Assembly: GCF_014644315.1 (NCBI RefSeq)
Contig: NZ_BMKL01000001.1
Span: 1,561,001-1,625,000 of the forward strand
DNA from: Tsuneonella deserti
GTDB taxonomy: Bacteria; Pseudomonadota; Alphaproteobacteria; Sphingomonadales; Sphingomonadaceae
Direction: 5' to 3'
DNA length: 64,000 bases
The notes under the pieces are model-generated. The model saw nothing but the letters and a program-made list of their open reading frames with translations, ran no database searches and was not told where the DNA came from. Made by a program: the position numbers and the translations under genes. Each line of letters begins with the position of its first letter. Position 1 is the first letter of the stretch. Positions 18,591-28,028 of this stretch are shown piece by piece.

Positions 18591-20567
18591 ATGTCCAGCA
18601 TGGTTGCCAATCGTATCCGTTCGTTTCGTCTGATTGCCCTGGCCGGGGTTTCGTGCATGGCCGCGCCAGCTTTTGCGGACAGCGCGGTCGATATGGCACG
18701 AACGCAGATGGTAGCCACCCAGCCCGGGCAGGCTGCCGCGGCGGTTGCGCGTTGGCAGCAGCTTACCGGCAATGACCGGATGGGGTTTGCCGACTACGCC
18801 GGATTTGCCCTGCGCTACCCTGACTTCCCGCGGATGGAAGTGATCCGCGGCAATGCCGAGAGCGCGCTCGAGCGTGACCTTGCCACTTCGCCGCAGCAGG
18901 TCGCGGCTTATTTCGATCGTTTCCCTCCGCAGTCGAATCCCGCGCGTGCACGCTACGCGCTGGCGTTGTCCACGCTCGCCCGTCCGGAAGCCCGCGAAGC
19001 CGCGCGCGCCGCGTGGCGGGGCGGCAAGATGAGCAGCTCGGCAGAGGCTTATCTGCTGGGTCTTTACGGGCCTTCTTTTACCCCGGATGACAACGACGAA
19101 CGCCTCCGCGCCCTCTTGTGGCAAGGCGAGGCGGAGGCTGCGGCGCGGATCATCAATTCGTCGTCCCCCGCCAACCGTCCCCTGTTCATGGCCCGCCTCT
19201 CTCTCCTGCAGGGTCAGGAGCCGGCCGCAATCGGACTTCCGCAGCCGCCGAACGCGAGCGCGGACCCGGGTTACGTGTTCAATCTCGCCCGATATTATCG
19301 CAAGAGCGGACAGGGCTATCGGGGCCAGCAGCTCCTGGCGACCCGCGCGTCGTTCGTGCGTCCGCCGCACGATGCCGAAGACATGGTCACGGAGATGCTG
19401 GCCCAGGCAAAGGGAGCATCGGCCAACACGGCTGCCGCGATCGCCAGCAAGGTCGATGACCTTTTCGCGCCCGGGACCGACATTTCCGGCCTCTCTTACA
19501 AGCTCCGCGATGATTACACGTCGCTGATGTGGCTGGGCGGCACGAAGGCGCTGTGGTCGATGGGCGACGGCACTTTGGCTGCCCCGCTGTTCTGGCGGTA
19601 TGGCAACGCGGCGCGCACCCCGCAGACGCGTTCGAAGGGCTTCTACTGGGCCGGCGCGGCCTCTGCTCAGGCAGGCAACCCGACGGAAGCGAACCGCTAT
19701 TTCGAGATGGCGGCGCAGTATCCGGAATACTTCTACGGGCAGCTGGCGCTCGAACGGCTCGGCCGCCCGCTACCCCAGTTCCAGCAGGTGGCGTTGGTAC
19801 AACCGACCTCCGCCGAGACCGCCGCTTTCAACGCCCAACCGCTGGTCCAGGCGATCCGCGCTACTGCCCGCTACGGAACGGACTGGCGGACCGAGCGGTA
19901 TTTCTTCACCGCGCTCGCCGAACAGGCACAGACGGCAGGGCAGATGCGCCTGGTCGCCAATCTTGCGACCGAACTCGGTCTGCCCGAACTGGCGGTGGTT
20001 GTTGGCCGTGTGGCACCTGAAAAGGATCTCACCGGCTTTACCGGCGTCGGATTTCCCGTCGTTTCTACGCCCATGGGCGCGGACTATACGATGGTCCATG
20101 CCATCGCACGCCAGGAAAGCGAGTTCGACGAAGACAGGGTCAGCCATGCTGGCGCGCGCGGATTGATGCAATTGATGCCGGCCACCGCCAACGAGCAGGC
20201 GGGCAAGCTCGGCATCAGCTACATGAGCGCCAATCTGACGCGCGATCCGCAATATAACATTCGCCTCGGGGATGCGTACTTTGCGCGAATGATGGACTAC
20301 TTCGGCGGCAGCTATCCTCTCGCGGTGGCGGCGTACAACGCAGGCGCGGGCAACGTGAACAAGTGGTTGCGGGCCAACGGCGATCCCCGCACCGGCTCGA
20401 TCGGCTGGCTTCAGTGGATCGAGCAGATTCCGATTTTCGAGACGAAGAACTACGTCCAGCGCGTGATTGAGAACGCGGTTGTGTACGAGGCGCTCCATCC
20501 TGAACGGGTCCGCTACGGCAGCCCGCGCGGGGTGAGCCAGTTCATCGGCAAGCGCACGCCGGGTTGA
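18591..20567 (+). CDS. Soluble lytic murein transglycosylase (Slt70-like)
   Basis: A 658-residue exported protein. The signal peptide ends AAPAFA near residue 29. A long alpha-superhelical region with TPR-like repeats follows, then a C-terminal SLT domain from about residue 495 with catalytic Glu in AIARQESEFDED and the motifs GARGLMQLMPATA and AVAAYNAGAGNVNKW. It cleaves the MurNAc-GlcNAc bond with 1,6-anhydro ring formation in the periplasm. Starts at 18519 and 18555 are also open; 18591 gives the cleanest signal peptide and has AAGGAG 12 bases upstream. Confidence 0.9.
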   Translation: MSSMVANRIRSFRLIALAGVSCMAAPAFADSAVDMARTQMVATQPGQAAAAVARWQQLTGNDRMGFADYAGFALRYPDFPRMEVIRGNAESALERDLATSPQQVAAYFDRFPPQSNPARARYALALSTLARPEAREAARAAWRGGKMSSSAEAYLLGLYGPSFTPDDNDERLRALLWQGEAEAAARIINSSSPANRPLFMARLSLLQGQEPAAIGLPQPPNASADPGYVFNLARYYRKSGQGYRGQQLLATRASFVRPPHDAEDMVTEMLAQAKGASANTAAAIASKVDDLFAPGTDISGLSYKLRDDYTSLMWLGGTKALWSMGDGTLAAPLFWRYGNAARTPQTRSKGFYWAGAASAQAGNPTEANRYFEMAAQYPEYFYGQLALERLGRPLPQFQQVALVQPTSAETAAFNAQPLVQAIRATARYGTDWRTERYFFTALAEQAQTAGQMRLVANLATELGLPELAVVVGRVAPEKDLTGFTGVGFPVVSTPMGADYTMVHAIARQESEFDEDRVSHAGARGLMQLMPATANEQAGKLGISYMSANLTRDPQYNIRLGDAYFARMMDYFGGSYPLAVAAYNAGAGNVNKWLRANGDPRTGSIGWLQWIEQIPIFETKNYVQRVIENAVVYEALHPERVRYGSPRGVSQFIGKRTPG

Positions 20568-20600
20568 TGAGGAAGCCTTCGCGCGGGTAGACGCAGGCAA

Positions 20601-21083
20601 ATGCCCGCACCGCCGAACAACCCGATCACGCCGGACGGCCTGGCCGCCCTCAAAGCGCGCTACGATCACTTGCTTGGAAACGAGCGCCCGGCGATCGTGG
20701 AAATCGTCAGCTGGGCGGCTGGCAACGGCGACCGAAGCGAGAACGGCGATTATATCTACGGCCGCAAACGAATGCGCGAGATCGATCGCGAACTCGCCCA
20801 TCTCGCTCGCCGGCTGAAGTCTGCGCGAGCCATCGATCCAGCGGCCCAGCCGGATCGGTCGCGCGTGTTCTTCGGCGCTACCGTTACACTCGCCGATGAG
20901 GACGACCGGCGACGCATGGTAACCATCGTCGGCGATGACGAGCAGGATGCTGCGGCGGGCCGGATCGGCTGGAGTTCACCGCTGGCCCGGGCGATACGGG
21001 GCGCATCGCTGGGCGATCTGCGAACCGTGTGCCTGCCTTCTGGCGAGAAGGAATGGGAAATCATCGGGATCGCCTATGGCTAG
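20601..21083 (+). CDS. greB: GreA/GreB-family transcription elongation factor
   Basis: A 160-residue protein with the N-terminal coiled coil (ITPDGLAALKARYDHLLGNE) whose tip holds the acidic motif GDRSENGDYIYGRKRM, and the C-terminal FKBP-like domain (IGWSSPLARAIRGASLGD). Gre factors insert the coiled coil into the RNA polymerase secondary channel and stimulate cleavage of backtracked RNA. GDYIYGRKR fits GreB better than GreA. It starts 33 bases after the transglycosylase gene and overlaps the next gene by eight bases. Confidence 0.88.
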   Translation: MPAPPNNPITPDGLAALKARYDHLLGNERPAIVEIVSWAAGNGDRSENGDYIYGRKRMREIDRELAHLARRLKSARAIDPAAQPDRSRVFFGATVTLADEDDRRRMVTIVGDDEQDAAAGRIGWSSPLARAIRGASLGDLRTVCLPSGEKEWEIIGIAYG

Positions 21084-21567
21084 GAAGCTCCTTGTCGCGA
21101 TCGCGCTCCTGTTACTGCCGATGCAATTGTCGGCCAAGGACAGCCTCGGTATTTTCGATGGGTGGGGTGCGTTTCGCGATCCGGCGATACCTCGATGCTA
21201 CGCAATTGCGCTCGCCAAGCCGAGCCGGCTTTCACGTGATTACCAGGCCTTTGCCAGCGTGGGAAACTGGCCGCGGCGGGGCGTTAGGGGACAACTGCAT
21301 TTTCGCCTATCCAGAAAGCTCGCGGCAAGAGCTCCGATCACGCTCGCCGTTGGCAACAAGCGCTTCGTTCTGATCGGAGGAGGCGGGGACGCCTGGGCGC
21401 AGGATAAGGCGATGGATGCGGCGATTGTCGCGGCGATGCGCTCAATTTCGACGATGGTCGTTTCCAGCCGCGACGCAAAGGGCAGGCGATTCTCGGACAC
21501 CTACCTGTTGCAGGGAGCGGCGACCGCGATGGACGCAGCGACGATCGGGTGCGCGCGCTTGCGCTGA
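21076..21567 (+). CDS. Exported protein of unknown function
   Basis: A 163-residue protein with a clear Sec signal peptide (MARKLLVAIALLLLPMQLSA). The mature part begins with SLGIFDGWGAFRDPAIPRCY and continues with strands such as ITLAVGNKRFVLIGGGGDAW; this loosely recalls the invasion-associated locus B type of periplasmic beta-proteins, but the similarity is only an impression. Two Cys (RCY and IGCARLR at the C-terminus) could form a disulfide. The ATG at 21076 lies inside the end of greB (8-base overlap), so translation is probably coupled. Confidence 0.72.
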   Translation: MARKLLVAIALLLLPMQLSAKDSLGIFDGWGAFRDPAIPRCYAIALAKPSRLSRDYQAFASVGNWPRRGVRGQLHFRLSRKLAARAPITLAVGNKRFVLIGGGGDAWAQDKAMDAAIVAAMRSISTMVVSSRDAKGRRFSDTYLLQGAATAMDAATIGCARLR

Positions 21568-21574
21568 CGTGAAA

Positions 21575-21599
21575 AGGGCGGAGCCACCGGCCCCGCCCT
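21575..21599. terminator. Bidirectional terminator between convergent genes
   Basis: AGGGCGG and CCGCCCT form a seven-bp stem between the convergent ends at 21567 and 21624. A short A-run precedes it on the plus strand, serving as a T-run for the minus-strand gene. Confidence 0.7.
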
Positions 21600-21623
21600 G
21601 TCCATTCTCAAGCCGTCGTCAGC

Positions 21624-22295
21624 TTAGAAGCGGATCCCCGCAGTCGCGACGACCTGGTGACGGTCGGTGTCAAGGTTGAAGCGGCTGCCGTCAGGCGTAT
21701 CGCCTTCGAAATCCACTTCGCCTTCGCCGTACTTCGAGTAACGGTATTCGGCACCGATATAGGCGTTGCGACCCACCGCAAACTCGGCACCGGCGCCGAG
21801 GCGCCAACCATCGGTGTCAAGGCTCTGATCGAGGTTGACCGTGCCGTCCGTTCCCGTAAGCGAGAACCGCTGGTTGGTGTAGCCGGCCTTCGCGTAGACC
21901 ATGGTCGACGGGCTCGTCACGAAGCCCAGACGACCGCCGACGTAGATGTCGCGATCGGCCTTGACGTTGCCGAGATTGAAGACCGTCGGCTGGTCGTTGT
22001 TATAGTCGCGGCCAGCGCTGCTGCCGGCGTAGCTCGCTTCCACGCCGACACGCAGATTGTCACCGGCAGGAAAGTCATAACCCACGACCGCACCGTATTC
22101 GACGCCGTCGACCGACTGCTTGAGGTCGCGGGTATCGTCGACATCCTCGGTGCTGCCCGAGCGGATGTGATCGTAGCCGACTTCGCCACCGACGCGGAAG
22201 CCGCTGAACGGCACTTCGCCTGCGGTCTGGGCCATCGCGGGCGTGGCCAGCGCGATGAGCGAGGCAGCGGCAAGCGATCCGATCTTGATATTCAT
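21624..22295 (-). CDS. Small outer-membrane beta-barrel protein
   Basis: A 223-residue protein with signal peptide MNIKIGSLAAASLIALATPAMA, then alternating amphipathic strands (GFRVGGEVGYDHI, YGAVVGYDFPAGDNLRVGVE, DIYVGGRLGFVTS, AYIGAEYRYSKYGEGEVDF) and a C-terminal phenylalanine (VVATAGIRF), the usual Bam recognition signal. It fits the OMP_b-brl / Omp25-like eight-stranded group. There is no OmpA C-terminal domain. The ATG at 22295 is set by the signal peptide. It is probably monocistronic, convergent with the gene ending at 21567. Confidence 0.88.
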   Translation of the reverse strand: MNIKIGSLAAASLIALATPAMAQTAGEVPFSGFRVGGEVGYDHIRSGSTEDVDDTRDLKQSVDGVEYGAVVGYDFPAGDNLRVGVEASYAGSSAGRDYNNDQPTVFNLGNVKADRDIYVGGRLGFVTSPSTMVYAKAGYTNQRFSLTGTDGTVNLDQSLDTDGWRLGAGAEFAVGRNAYIGAEYRYSKYGEGEVDFEGDTPDGSRFNLDTDRHQVVATAGIRF

Positions 22296-22553
22296 AAGAG
22301 GTACTCCGTCCTTCATTATCCGGCGGCAATGCAGCCACCTTGGACCCGCTTAACGGAGCCGTGCCGCGTCAGTTTCCTGAACCTCATACAACGAGAAAAG
22401 TGTGGTTTTTTCGCCACTGTGGGCAGGATGGGCAGGCGCTAGCGGGGGGCCTTGCTCAGGGGAACATGGCTCGAGCCCAATTTTCCGGCCCACCGACCTG
22501 GCAGCCATCAACGGCTTTGCCACTTCGCTGCTGTCTACCTATATGCACCGACC

Positions 22554-23798
22554 ATGGCCGACACCGCCCTTATGCCGATCCCGGGATCAATCGACGCCGT
22601 GCCGGTGGCCCGGCCAGCTTCGTCCGCAGGTTTCACCACGCGCCCGGACGGTCGGATCGATCTTGTCGGCCTTCCGCGCGATCAGATCACAGCGCTGTTG
22701 GCCGATGCGGGGCTCGATCCGAAGGCGGCACGCCTGCGCGCCAAGCAAGTGTTTCACTGGATCTACCATCGCGGAGTGATCGACTTCTCGGCGATGACCG
22801 ATATCGCCAAGTCGATGCGGCCCTGGCTTGCAGACCGCTTCGTCGTTGGCCGTCCTGAAGTTGTGGAGGCCCAGCACTCGAACGACGGCACGCGCAAATG
22901 GCTGTTGCGCACCGCTGACGGGCACGATTTCGAGATGGTTTTCATCCCGGACGCGGACCGGGGAACCCTGTGTGTGTCCAGCCAGGTTGGCTGCACGCTG
23001 AACTGCGCGTTCTGCCACACGGGGACGATGAAGCTCGTGCGCAATCTCACCGCTGGCGAGATCGTCGGACAGGTTATGCTCGCCCGAGACGCTCTTGGCG
23101 AATGGCCAAAGGGATCGATGTCCGGGCTCGAGGACGATGAGGATGCCGGTCACTATTCTTCAGACGGCCGCTTGCTGACCAACATCGTGATGATGGGAAT
23201 GGGAGAGCCGCTTTATAATTTCGACAACGTGAAAGGCGCGCTGAAGATCGTCATGGACGGCGATGGCCTGGCGTTGTCCAAGCGGCGGATCACGCTTTCC
23301 ACCAGCGGTGTCGTGCCCATGATGGCGCGGGCGGGCGAGGAAATCGGCGTCAATCTCGCCGTGTCGCTGCATGCGACCAACAAGACCGTGCGTGACGAGA
23401 TCGTGCCGCTCAATCGCAAGTATGGAATTGAGGAATTGCTGGCCGCCTGCGCAGCCTACCCGGGCGCTTCGAATGCCCGGCGCATCACGTTCGAATACGT
23501 AATGCTGAAAGACAAGAATGACAGCGACGAGGATGCGCGCGAACTTGTCCGGCTGATCAAGCGGTACAATCTGCCGGCGAAGGTCAATCTCATCCCGTTC
23601 AATCCCTGGCCGGGTGCCGGCTACGAATGCTCGAGCCCCGAGCGGGTTCGGCGCTTTTCGGAGATCGTTTTTGAAGCGGGCATCAGCGCGCCGGTGCGCA
23701 CTCCTCGGGGACGGGATATCGATGCGGCCTGCGGCCAGCTTAAGACCGCGGCCGAACGGAAGAGTCGAGCTCAACTAGATCGCGAAGCCGCGGCTTAG
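22554..23798 (+). CDS. rlmN: 23S rRNA (adenine2503-C2)/tRNA (adenine37-C2) methyltransferase RlmN
   Basis: A 414-residue radical-SAM enzyme. The iron-sulfur cluster motif is CTLNCAFC near residue 146, followed by [32 protein letters not shown] and the SLHATNK and [10 protein letters not shown] segments; the last holds the resolving Cys. The N-terminal helix-hairpin domain includes [14 protein letters not shown]. It methylates A2503 of 23S rRNA. The ATG at 22554 gives an N-terminus a little longer than usual; a start 34 codons upstream has no support. A stem-loop follows the stop codon. Confidence 0.96.
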   Translation: MADTALMPIPGSIDAVPVARPASSAGFTTRPDGRIDLVGLPRDQITALLADAGLDPKAARLRAKQVFHWIYHRGVIDFSAMTDIAKSMRPWLADRFVVGRPEVVEAQHSNDGTRKWLLRTADGHDFEMVFIPDADRGTLCVSSQVGCTLNCAFCHTGTMKLVRNLTAGEIVGQVMLARDALGEWPKGSMSGLEDDEDAGHYSSDGRLLTNIVMMGMGEPLYNFDNVKGALKIVMDGDGLALSKRRITLSTSGVVPMMARAGEEIGVNLAVSLHATNKTVRDEIVPLNRKYGIEELLAACAAYPGASNARRITFEYVMLKDKNDSDEDARELVRLIKRYNLPAKVNLIPFNPWPGAGYECSSPERVRRFSEIVFEAGISAPVRTPRGRDIDAACGQLKTAAERKSRAQLDREAAA

Positions 23799-23850
23799 CC
23801 AGCCGCCGACGGAAACCTGGGCTTGTCAGATCCGTCGGACGTTGGCTGGC
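23798..23850 (+). terminator. Hairpin at the end of rlmN
   Basis: GCCAGCC (23798-23804) pairs with GGCTGGC (23844-23850) and CCGACGGA (23806-23813) with TCCGTCGG (23831-23838), giving a long imperfect stem right at the stop codon. There is no T-run. Confidence 0.5.
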
Positions 23851-24078
23851 ACTGCAACCATAGGCTTCACATGTCTTGCACAAAGGCCATGACCTCCCCC
23901 GGCGGAGCAGTCTTTTTCTTCACTCCAACCAACTTTCTGAGGAGCGCTTCATCGCTCGATCAGCGCATCTCGCCGCGATATCGGTGTTCAAGCGAATTGT
24001 TCATCTGAGGTTGTGGACCCCCTCGCCACTTCGGGCGTCGACAGTTCGAAGTACTCAACCGAGGGAAAGGAAGACCCC

Positions 24079-24408
24079 GTGAAAAAGCTTGTTCTCGCCA
24101 TCGCCGCAACTGGCCTGATGGTGCCCGCTACGCCCGCGCTGGCAAAGCACCACGGCCGCCATCACACTTACCAGCCGCGCTACCAGACCGCCTCCAACGG
24201 AGTGCGCTATTGGCAGGGTCAGGATGGACGTTACTACTGCAAGCGCTCCAACGGAACGACCGGTCTCATCATCGGCGCGGCCGCCGGTGCGCTCGCCGGC
24301 AGGGCGATCGATACGCGCGGTGAGCGCGCTACCGGTACTATCCTGGGTGCGGCCGCGGGCGCTTTGCTTGGCCGCCAGGTTCAGCGCGGCTCGGTACGCT
24401 GCCGCTAA
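24079..24408 (+). CDS. Exported glycine-zipper protein
   Basis: A 109-residue protein starting at a GTG with AAAGGAAG upstream. The signal peptide is KKLVLAIAATGLMVPATPALA; a His-rich stretch (KHHGRHHTY) follows, then a sequence with two Cys that could form a disulfide (YYCKRSN and the C-terminal RCR). The C-terminal half holds two glycine-zipper helices, GLIIGAAAGALAGRAID and GTILGAAAGALLGRQVQ, like the 17-kDa surface antigen / glycine zipper 2TM domain. It is probably anchored in the outer membrane. No partner genes are visible. Confidence 0.8.
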   Translation: MKKLVLAIAATGLMVPATPALAKHHGRHHTYQPRYQTASNGVRYWQGQDGRYYCKRSNGTTGLIIGAAAGALAGRAIDTRGERATGTILGAAAGALLGRQVQRGSVRCR

Positions 24409-24436
24409 AAACCCATCCCATATTGTCAAATAAGAG

Positions 24437-24473
24437 AAAGCGCGTTGCTTCTGCGGAGGCGGCGCGCTCTTTC
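24437..24473 (+). terminator. Imperfect hairpin with T-rich tail after the glycine-zipper gene
   Basis: AGCGCG and CGCGCT pair around an 18-base loop and are followed by CTTTCTTTG, 28 bases after the stop. The stem is short, so confidence is limited. Confidence 0.45.
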
Positions 24474-24515
24474 TTTGTCTTCCGGAAGCGCGGTCCCTGT
24501 GCTTGAAGGTGCTGC

Positions 24516-25289
24516 ATGGCGTCTCCCGGCAACTTACCAGCGGTACTCGTCACGGGCGGCGCGCGGCGGATAGGCGCGCAGATAGCGCGAGCGTTTGGCG
24601 AGGTCGGCTGGCACGTCGTGATTCATTATGGGACGTCGGTTGACGAGGCCGAGGCGCTGGCAGCCGAACTCCCCAGCGCGATCGCCATCCACTGTGATCT
24701 GTCCGATGGCGACGCGGCGGAGGACATGGTCGAACGGCTTGCAGCGCATCTCCCCGATTGGCGCGTCCTAATCAACTCGGCCTCGGTGTTCGACTACGAT
24801 GAGGTCAGCCACCTCGACCCGGATACCTTCCGCCGCGCGATCCGCGTGAATGCCGAATCTCCCGCGCGGATGGCCCAGGCGTTCCTCGCCCGCGCCACGT
24901 GCCGGGGCGGACGCAGGGTTATTCAGGTGACCGACCAGAAACTTGAAAATCCCAACCCGGATTTCTTCAGTTACACCCTGAGCAAGCATGCGATCGCAGC
25001 GGCAGTGCCGATGCTGGCAATGGGGGCTGCGTCTTCCCAGGACCGGGTCTATGCGCTGGCGCCCGGGGCGATCCTGCCGAGCCATGACCAGGACGAAGCG
25101 GAAAGCGAAGTCAGCCACCGTCTCAACCTCCTGGGTCGCCGAACAGATGCAACAGAAATCGCCGGCGCGTGCCTATGGCTTGCCGAGGGGACACTGGCGA
25201 GCGGGTCGACCCTCTATGTGGACAGCGGACAGCATCTTCTGGCTCAGCCGCGCGACGTCATCTACCTCGCCCGGGAAGAGCAAGGGTGA
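24516..25289 (+). CDS. SDR-family reductase, FolM/pteridine-reductase-like
   Basis: A 257-residue short-chain dehydrogenase. The cofactor loop VLVTGGARRIGAQIARAF (TGGARRIG rather than TGxxxGIG) is characteristic of dihydromonapterin/pteridine reductases such as FolM and PTR1, which are NADPH-dependent. The catalytic YxxxK is YTLSK, preceded by VIQVTDQKLENPNPDF. Substrate assignment is by similarity only. The stop TGA overlaps the GTG of the cytochrome b gene (GTGA), so this enzyme is translationally coupled to a redox pair. Confidence 0.8.
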   Translation: MASPGNLPAVLVTGGARRIGAQIARAFGEVGWHVVIHYGTSVDEAEALAAELPSAIAIHCDLSDGDAAEDMVERLAAHLPDWRVLINSASVFDYDEVSHLDPDTFRRAIRVNAESPARMAQAFLARATCRGGRRVIQVTDQKLENPNPDFFSYTLSKHAIAAAVPMLAMGAASSQDRVYALAPGAILPSHDQDEAESEVSHRLNLLGRRTDATEIAGACLWLAEGTLASGSTLYVDSGQHLLAQPRDVIYLAREEQG

Positions 25290-25954
25290 GGCGTCACGGA
25301 CTTTCCGTCCGGCTCTGGCACTGGGTCAACCTGGCGTGCCTCGTCACCCTGTTCATGAGCGGACTCAACATATCTAACGCCCATCCACGATTGTATTGGG
25401 GCGAATGGGGTTTCGAGAGTGCTCGCGCGTGGCTCACCCTTCCCCGGTTCCCCGGATGGATGACAATCCCCGGCCACTACAGCCTCTCCGCCGCGCGTGA
25501 TTGGCATTTGCTCGCGGCGTGGCCATTCGCGGGCGGGCTTGCGTTCATCTGGCTGACAATGCTGCTCACGGGACATTTCCGAAGTGACTTGATGACCCGT
25601 CGGAGCGAGTGGCGTCCTTCCGCAATACGGGCAGATATCGTAGCCCACTTTCAGCTCGACTTCGACAGCGCGGACGGCAAGCTCAACTTCCTCCAGAAGC
25701 TGAGCTACGGGATCGTTCTCGGAGTTCTGCTTCCCGGGATGGTCATCTCCGGCCTGGGTATAAGCCCGGGCATCGAGCCGTTGGCGAGACCGCTCATAGA
25801 ACTGGTCGGCGGGCGGCAGTCGATGCGTTCGCTGCACTTTATCTTCGCGTGGAGCCTGTTTGCCTTCTTCGTCGTCCATGTGACACTGGTCCTTCTCTCC
25901 AGCCCGCTGACCCAGGTGCGTGATATGATAACGGGTGGGCGGCATGCGGCGTAG
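25286..25954 (+). CDS. Cytochrome b561-type membrane subunit
   Basis: A 222-residue membrane protein with four or five hydrophobic segments and putative haem-ligand His residues in RLWHWVNLACLVTLFMSG, ARDWHLLAAWPFAG and LHFIFAWSLFAFFVVHVTL. This is the layout of the Ni/Fe-hydrogenase-type cytochrome b / b561 group, which passes electrons between quinone and a periplasmic enzyme. The GTG start at 25286 overlaps the SDR stop, and the next gene (molybdenum enzyme) starts inside this one, so the two form an electron-transfer pair. Confidence 0.85.
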   Translation: MRRHGLSVRLWHWVNLACLVTLFMSGLNISNAHPRLYWGEWGFESARAWLTLPRFPGWMTIPGHYSLSAARDWHLLAAWPFAGGLAFIWLTMLLTGHFRSDLMTRRSEWRPSAIRADIVAHFQLDFDSADGKLNFLQKLSYGIVLGVLLPGMVISGLGISPGIEPLARPLIELVGGRQSMRSLHFIFAWSLFAFFVVHVTLVLLSSPLTQVRDMITGGRHAA

Positions 25955-26684
25955 GCACGTCATCGGGAGCCTTGGCGCATTACTCGCTGGCGGCTGTTCG
26001 AAAATAGGCGATAGCGCTGCCCCCGTGTCCCTGTTCGACAGCGCGGAACGTTGGCACAAGCAGGCGCAGCGTCTGCTCGCCGGCCGCTATTCGCTCGCGC
26101 CGGAGTTCGATCGATCGCAAGTCTCCCCGTACTTTCGCGGCAACGGGTCACGTAACGTCGACACGCCGGAATATGCCGCGTCGGCCGTCAGCGGCTTTGC
26201 CGACTGGCGCCTTGCGGTAACCGGTTTGGTGGAACATCCGCTTTCGCTCAGCCTCGACAACATCCACCGGCTGCCCCAGCGAACGCAAGTCACGCGTCAT
26301 GATTGTGTCGAAGGATGGAGCGCGATCGGAGAGTGGACCGGTCCGCGGTTGTCGACCATCCTGCGCGGCGCTGCTCTCAAACCCGAGGCGCGTTTCATCG
26401 TCCTGCGCTGCGCCGATACGCTGGCGGGGACACAGTATTATGAAAGCATCGATCTGATCGATGCCTTCCACCCGCAGACCATTATCGCACACAAGCTGAA
26501 CGGCGAGCCCTTGCCGGTCCGCAATGGCGCTCCCTTGCGCCTGCGAGTGGAACGCCAGCTCGGCTACAAGCATGCCAAGTTTCTAACCGGGATCGAGGCC
26601 GTCGCCAGCCTCGCGGGCATAGGCGGCGGCAAGGGCGGATATTGGGAAGACCGCGCCGGCTACCAGTGGTATGCCGGCATCTGA
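25944..26684 (+). CDS. Exported molybdopterin-dependent oxidoreductase (sulfite-oxidase fold)
   Basis: A 246-residue protein. MRRRHVIGSLGALLAGGC combines a twin-arginine motif with a lipobox (LAGGC), so it is probably a Tat-exported lipoprotein. The core has the molybdenum-ligating Cys in RHDCVEGWSAIGEWTG near residue 121, then the substrate-pocket segment ADTLAGTQYYESID and RLRVERQLGYKHAKFL. This is the oxidoreductase molybdopterin-binding domain shared with YedY/MsrP and sulfite oxidase. The substrate is unknown. It overlaps the cytochrome b gene by 11 bases; the membrane subunit is b561-like, not the MsrQ type. An in-frame GTG three codons upstream is possible. Confidence 0.86.
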   Translation: MRRRHVIGSLGALLAGGCSKIGDSAAPVSLFDSAERWHKQAQRLLAGRYSLAPEFDRSQVSPYFRGNGSRNVDTPEYAASAVSGFADWRLAVTGLVEHPLSLSLDNIHRLPQRTQVTRHDCVEGWSAIGEWTGPRLSTILRGAALKPEARFIVLRCADTLAGTQYYESIDLIDAFHPQTIIAHKLNGEPLPVRNGAPLRLRVERQLGYKHAKFLTGIEAVASLAGIGGGKGGYWEDRAGYQWYAGI

Positions 26685-26751
26685 CCGCGCCGCGGTTGCT
26701 CGCCTGCCCGCACCCTGATACCGGCCCGCGCACATCCTTCGGAGCGCCCCC

Positions 26752-27966
26752 ATGTCGGACATCAAACGCGTCGTCCTTGCCTATTCGGGCGGGCTCGACA
26801 CCAGCGTCATCCTCAAGTGGCTTCAGGTTACCTACAACTGCGAAGTCATTACCTTCACCGCCGACCTTGGTCAGGGTGAGGAGCTTGAGCCCGCTCGCGC
26901 CAAGGCACAGCTGATGGGTATCAAGCCCGAGCACATCTACATCGACGACCTGCGCGAGGAATTCGTGCGCGATTTCGTCTTTCCCATGATGCGCGCCAAC
27001 GCGCGATACGAAGGCGACTATCTGCTTGGCACATCGATCGCCCGGCCGCTCATCTCCAAGCGGTTGATCGAGATCGCCCGTGAAACCGGCGCCGATGCCA
27101 TAGCGCACGGTGCCACCGGAAAAGGCAACGACCAGGTCCGTTTCGAGCTATCGGCCTACGCGCTTGACCCCGAGATCAAGGTTATCGCGCCTTGGCGCGA
27201 GTGGGATCTGACGAGCCGCACCGCGCTCATCGCCTGGGCCGAGGCGCACCAGATTCCGGTACCGAAGGACAAGCGCGGGGAAAGTCCGTTCTCCACCGAT
27301 GCGAACCTCCTGCATACCTCGAGCGAGGGAAAGGTGCTCGAGGATCCATGGGAAGAAGTGCCCGATTACGTTTACTCCCGGACGGAAAACCCGGAAGACG
27401 CACCTGACATTCCGGAATACATCACCATCGATTTCGAGCGGGGCGACGGCGTTGCCCTCAGCGGCCAGGCGATGAGCCCCGCGAACTTGCTCACCGAACT
27501 CAACGAACTGGGCCGCAAGCACGGGATTGGCCGGCTCGACCTTGTCGAGAACCGCTTCGTCGGCATGAAGAGCCGCGGCATGTACGAGACGCCGGGCGGC
27601 GAAATCTATGCCCGGGCGCATCGCGGCATCGAGCAGATCACCCTTGATCGGGGCGCTGCGCATCTCAAGGACGAGCTGATGCCCCGCTATGCCGAGCTAA
27701 TCTACAACGGCTTCTGGTTCTCTCCTGAGCGAGAGATGTTGCAGGCGGCGATCGATCACAGCCAGGACAAGGTCAACGGCACGGTCCGGCTCAAGCTGTA
27801 CAAGGGCATGGCGCAGGTCGTTGGCCGCAAGTCGCCCGACAGCCTCTATTCCGAGCGGCACGTGACGTTCGAGGATGACGCCGGCGCATACGATCAGACC
27901 GATGCGCAAGGTTTCATCAAGCTCAACGCCCTGCGGCTGCGCCTGCTGGCCCAGCGGGACCGCTGA
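26752..27966 (+). CDS. argG: Argininosuccinate synthase
   Basis: A 404-residue enzyme joining citrulline and aspartate with ATP in arginine synthesis. The PP-loop is [15 protein letters not shown] near residues 10-24; [17 protein letters not shown] and [13 protein letters not shown] near residues 120-132 bind citrulline and aspartate; the later [11 protein letters not shown] is also typical. It is full length and monocistronic. A perfect bulged inverted repeat begins 18 bases after the stop. Confidence 0.97.
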   Translation: MSDIKRVVLAYSGGLDTSVILKWLQVTYNCEVITFTADLGQGEELEPARAKAQLMGIKPEHIYIDDLREEFVRDFVFPMMRANARYEGDYLLGTSIARPLISKRLIEIARETGADAIAHGATGKGNDQVRFELSAYALDPEIKVIAPWREWDLTSRTALIAWAEAHQIPVPKDKRGESPFSTDANLLHTSSEGKVLEDPWEEVPDYVYSRTENPEDAPDIPEYITIDFERGDGVALSGQAMSPANLLTELNELGRKHGIGRLDLVENRFVGMKSRGMYETPGGEIYARAHRGIEQITLDRGAAHLKDELMPRYAELIYNGFWFSPEREMLQAAIDHSQDKVNGTVRLKLYKGMAQVVGRKSPDSLYSERHVTFEDDAGAYDQTDAQGFIKLNALRLRLLAQRDR

Positions 27967-27983
27967 AACCGTCGCCGCCCGGA

Positions 27984-28028
27984 GTTATCCACCGCTGTCC
28001 ACAGGTAAAACCGTGGACAGTGGATAAC
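27984..28028. repeat. Bulged inverted repeat with DnaA-box-like arms
   Basis: GTTATCCA (27984-27991) and CTGTCCAC (27995-28002) pair perfectly with GTGGACAGTGGATAAC (28013-28028); only a CCG bulge on the left interrupts the 16-bp stem, and the loop is ten bases. Each outer arm contains an 8-of-9 match to the DnaA box TTATCCACA (27985-27993 and the complement of 28019-28027). It could be the argG terminator stem, though no T-run follows, or a protein-binding site. Confidence 0.7.
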
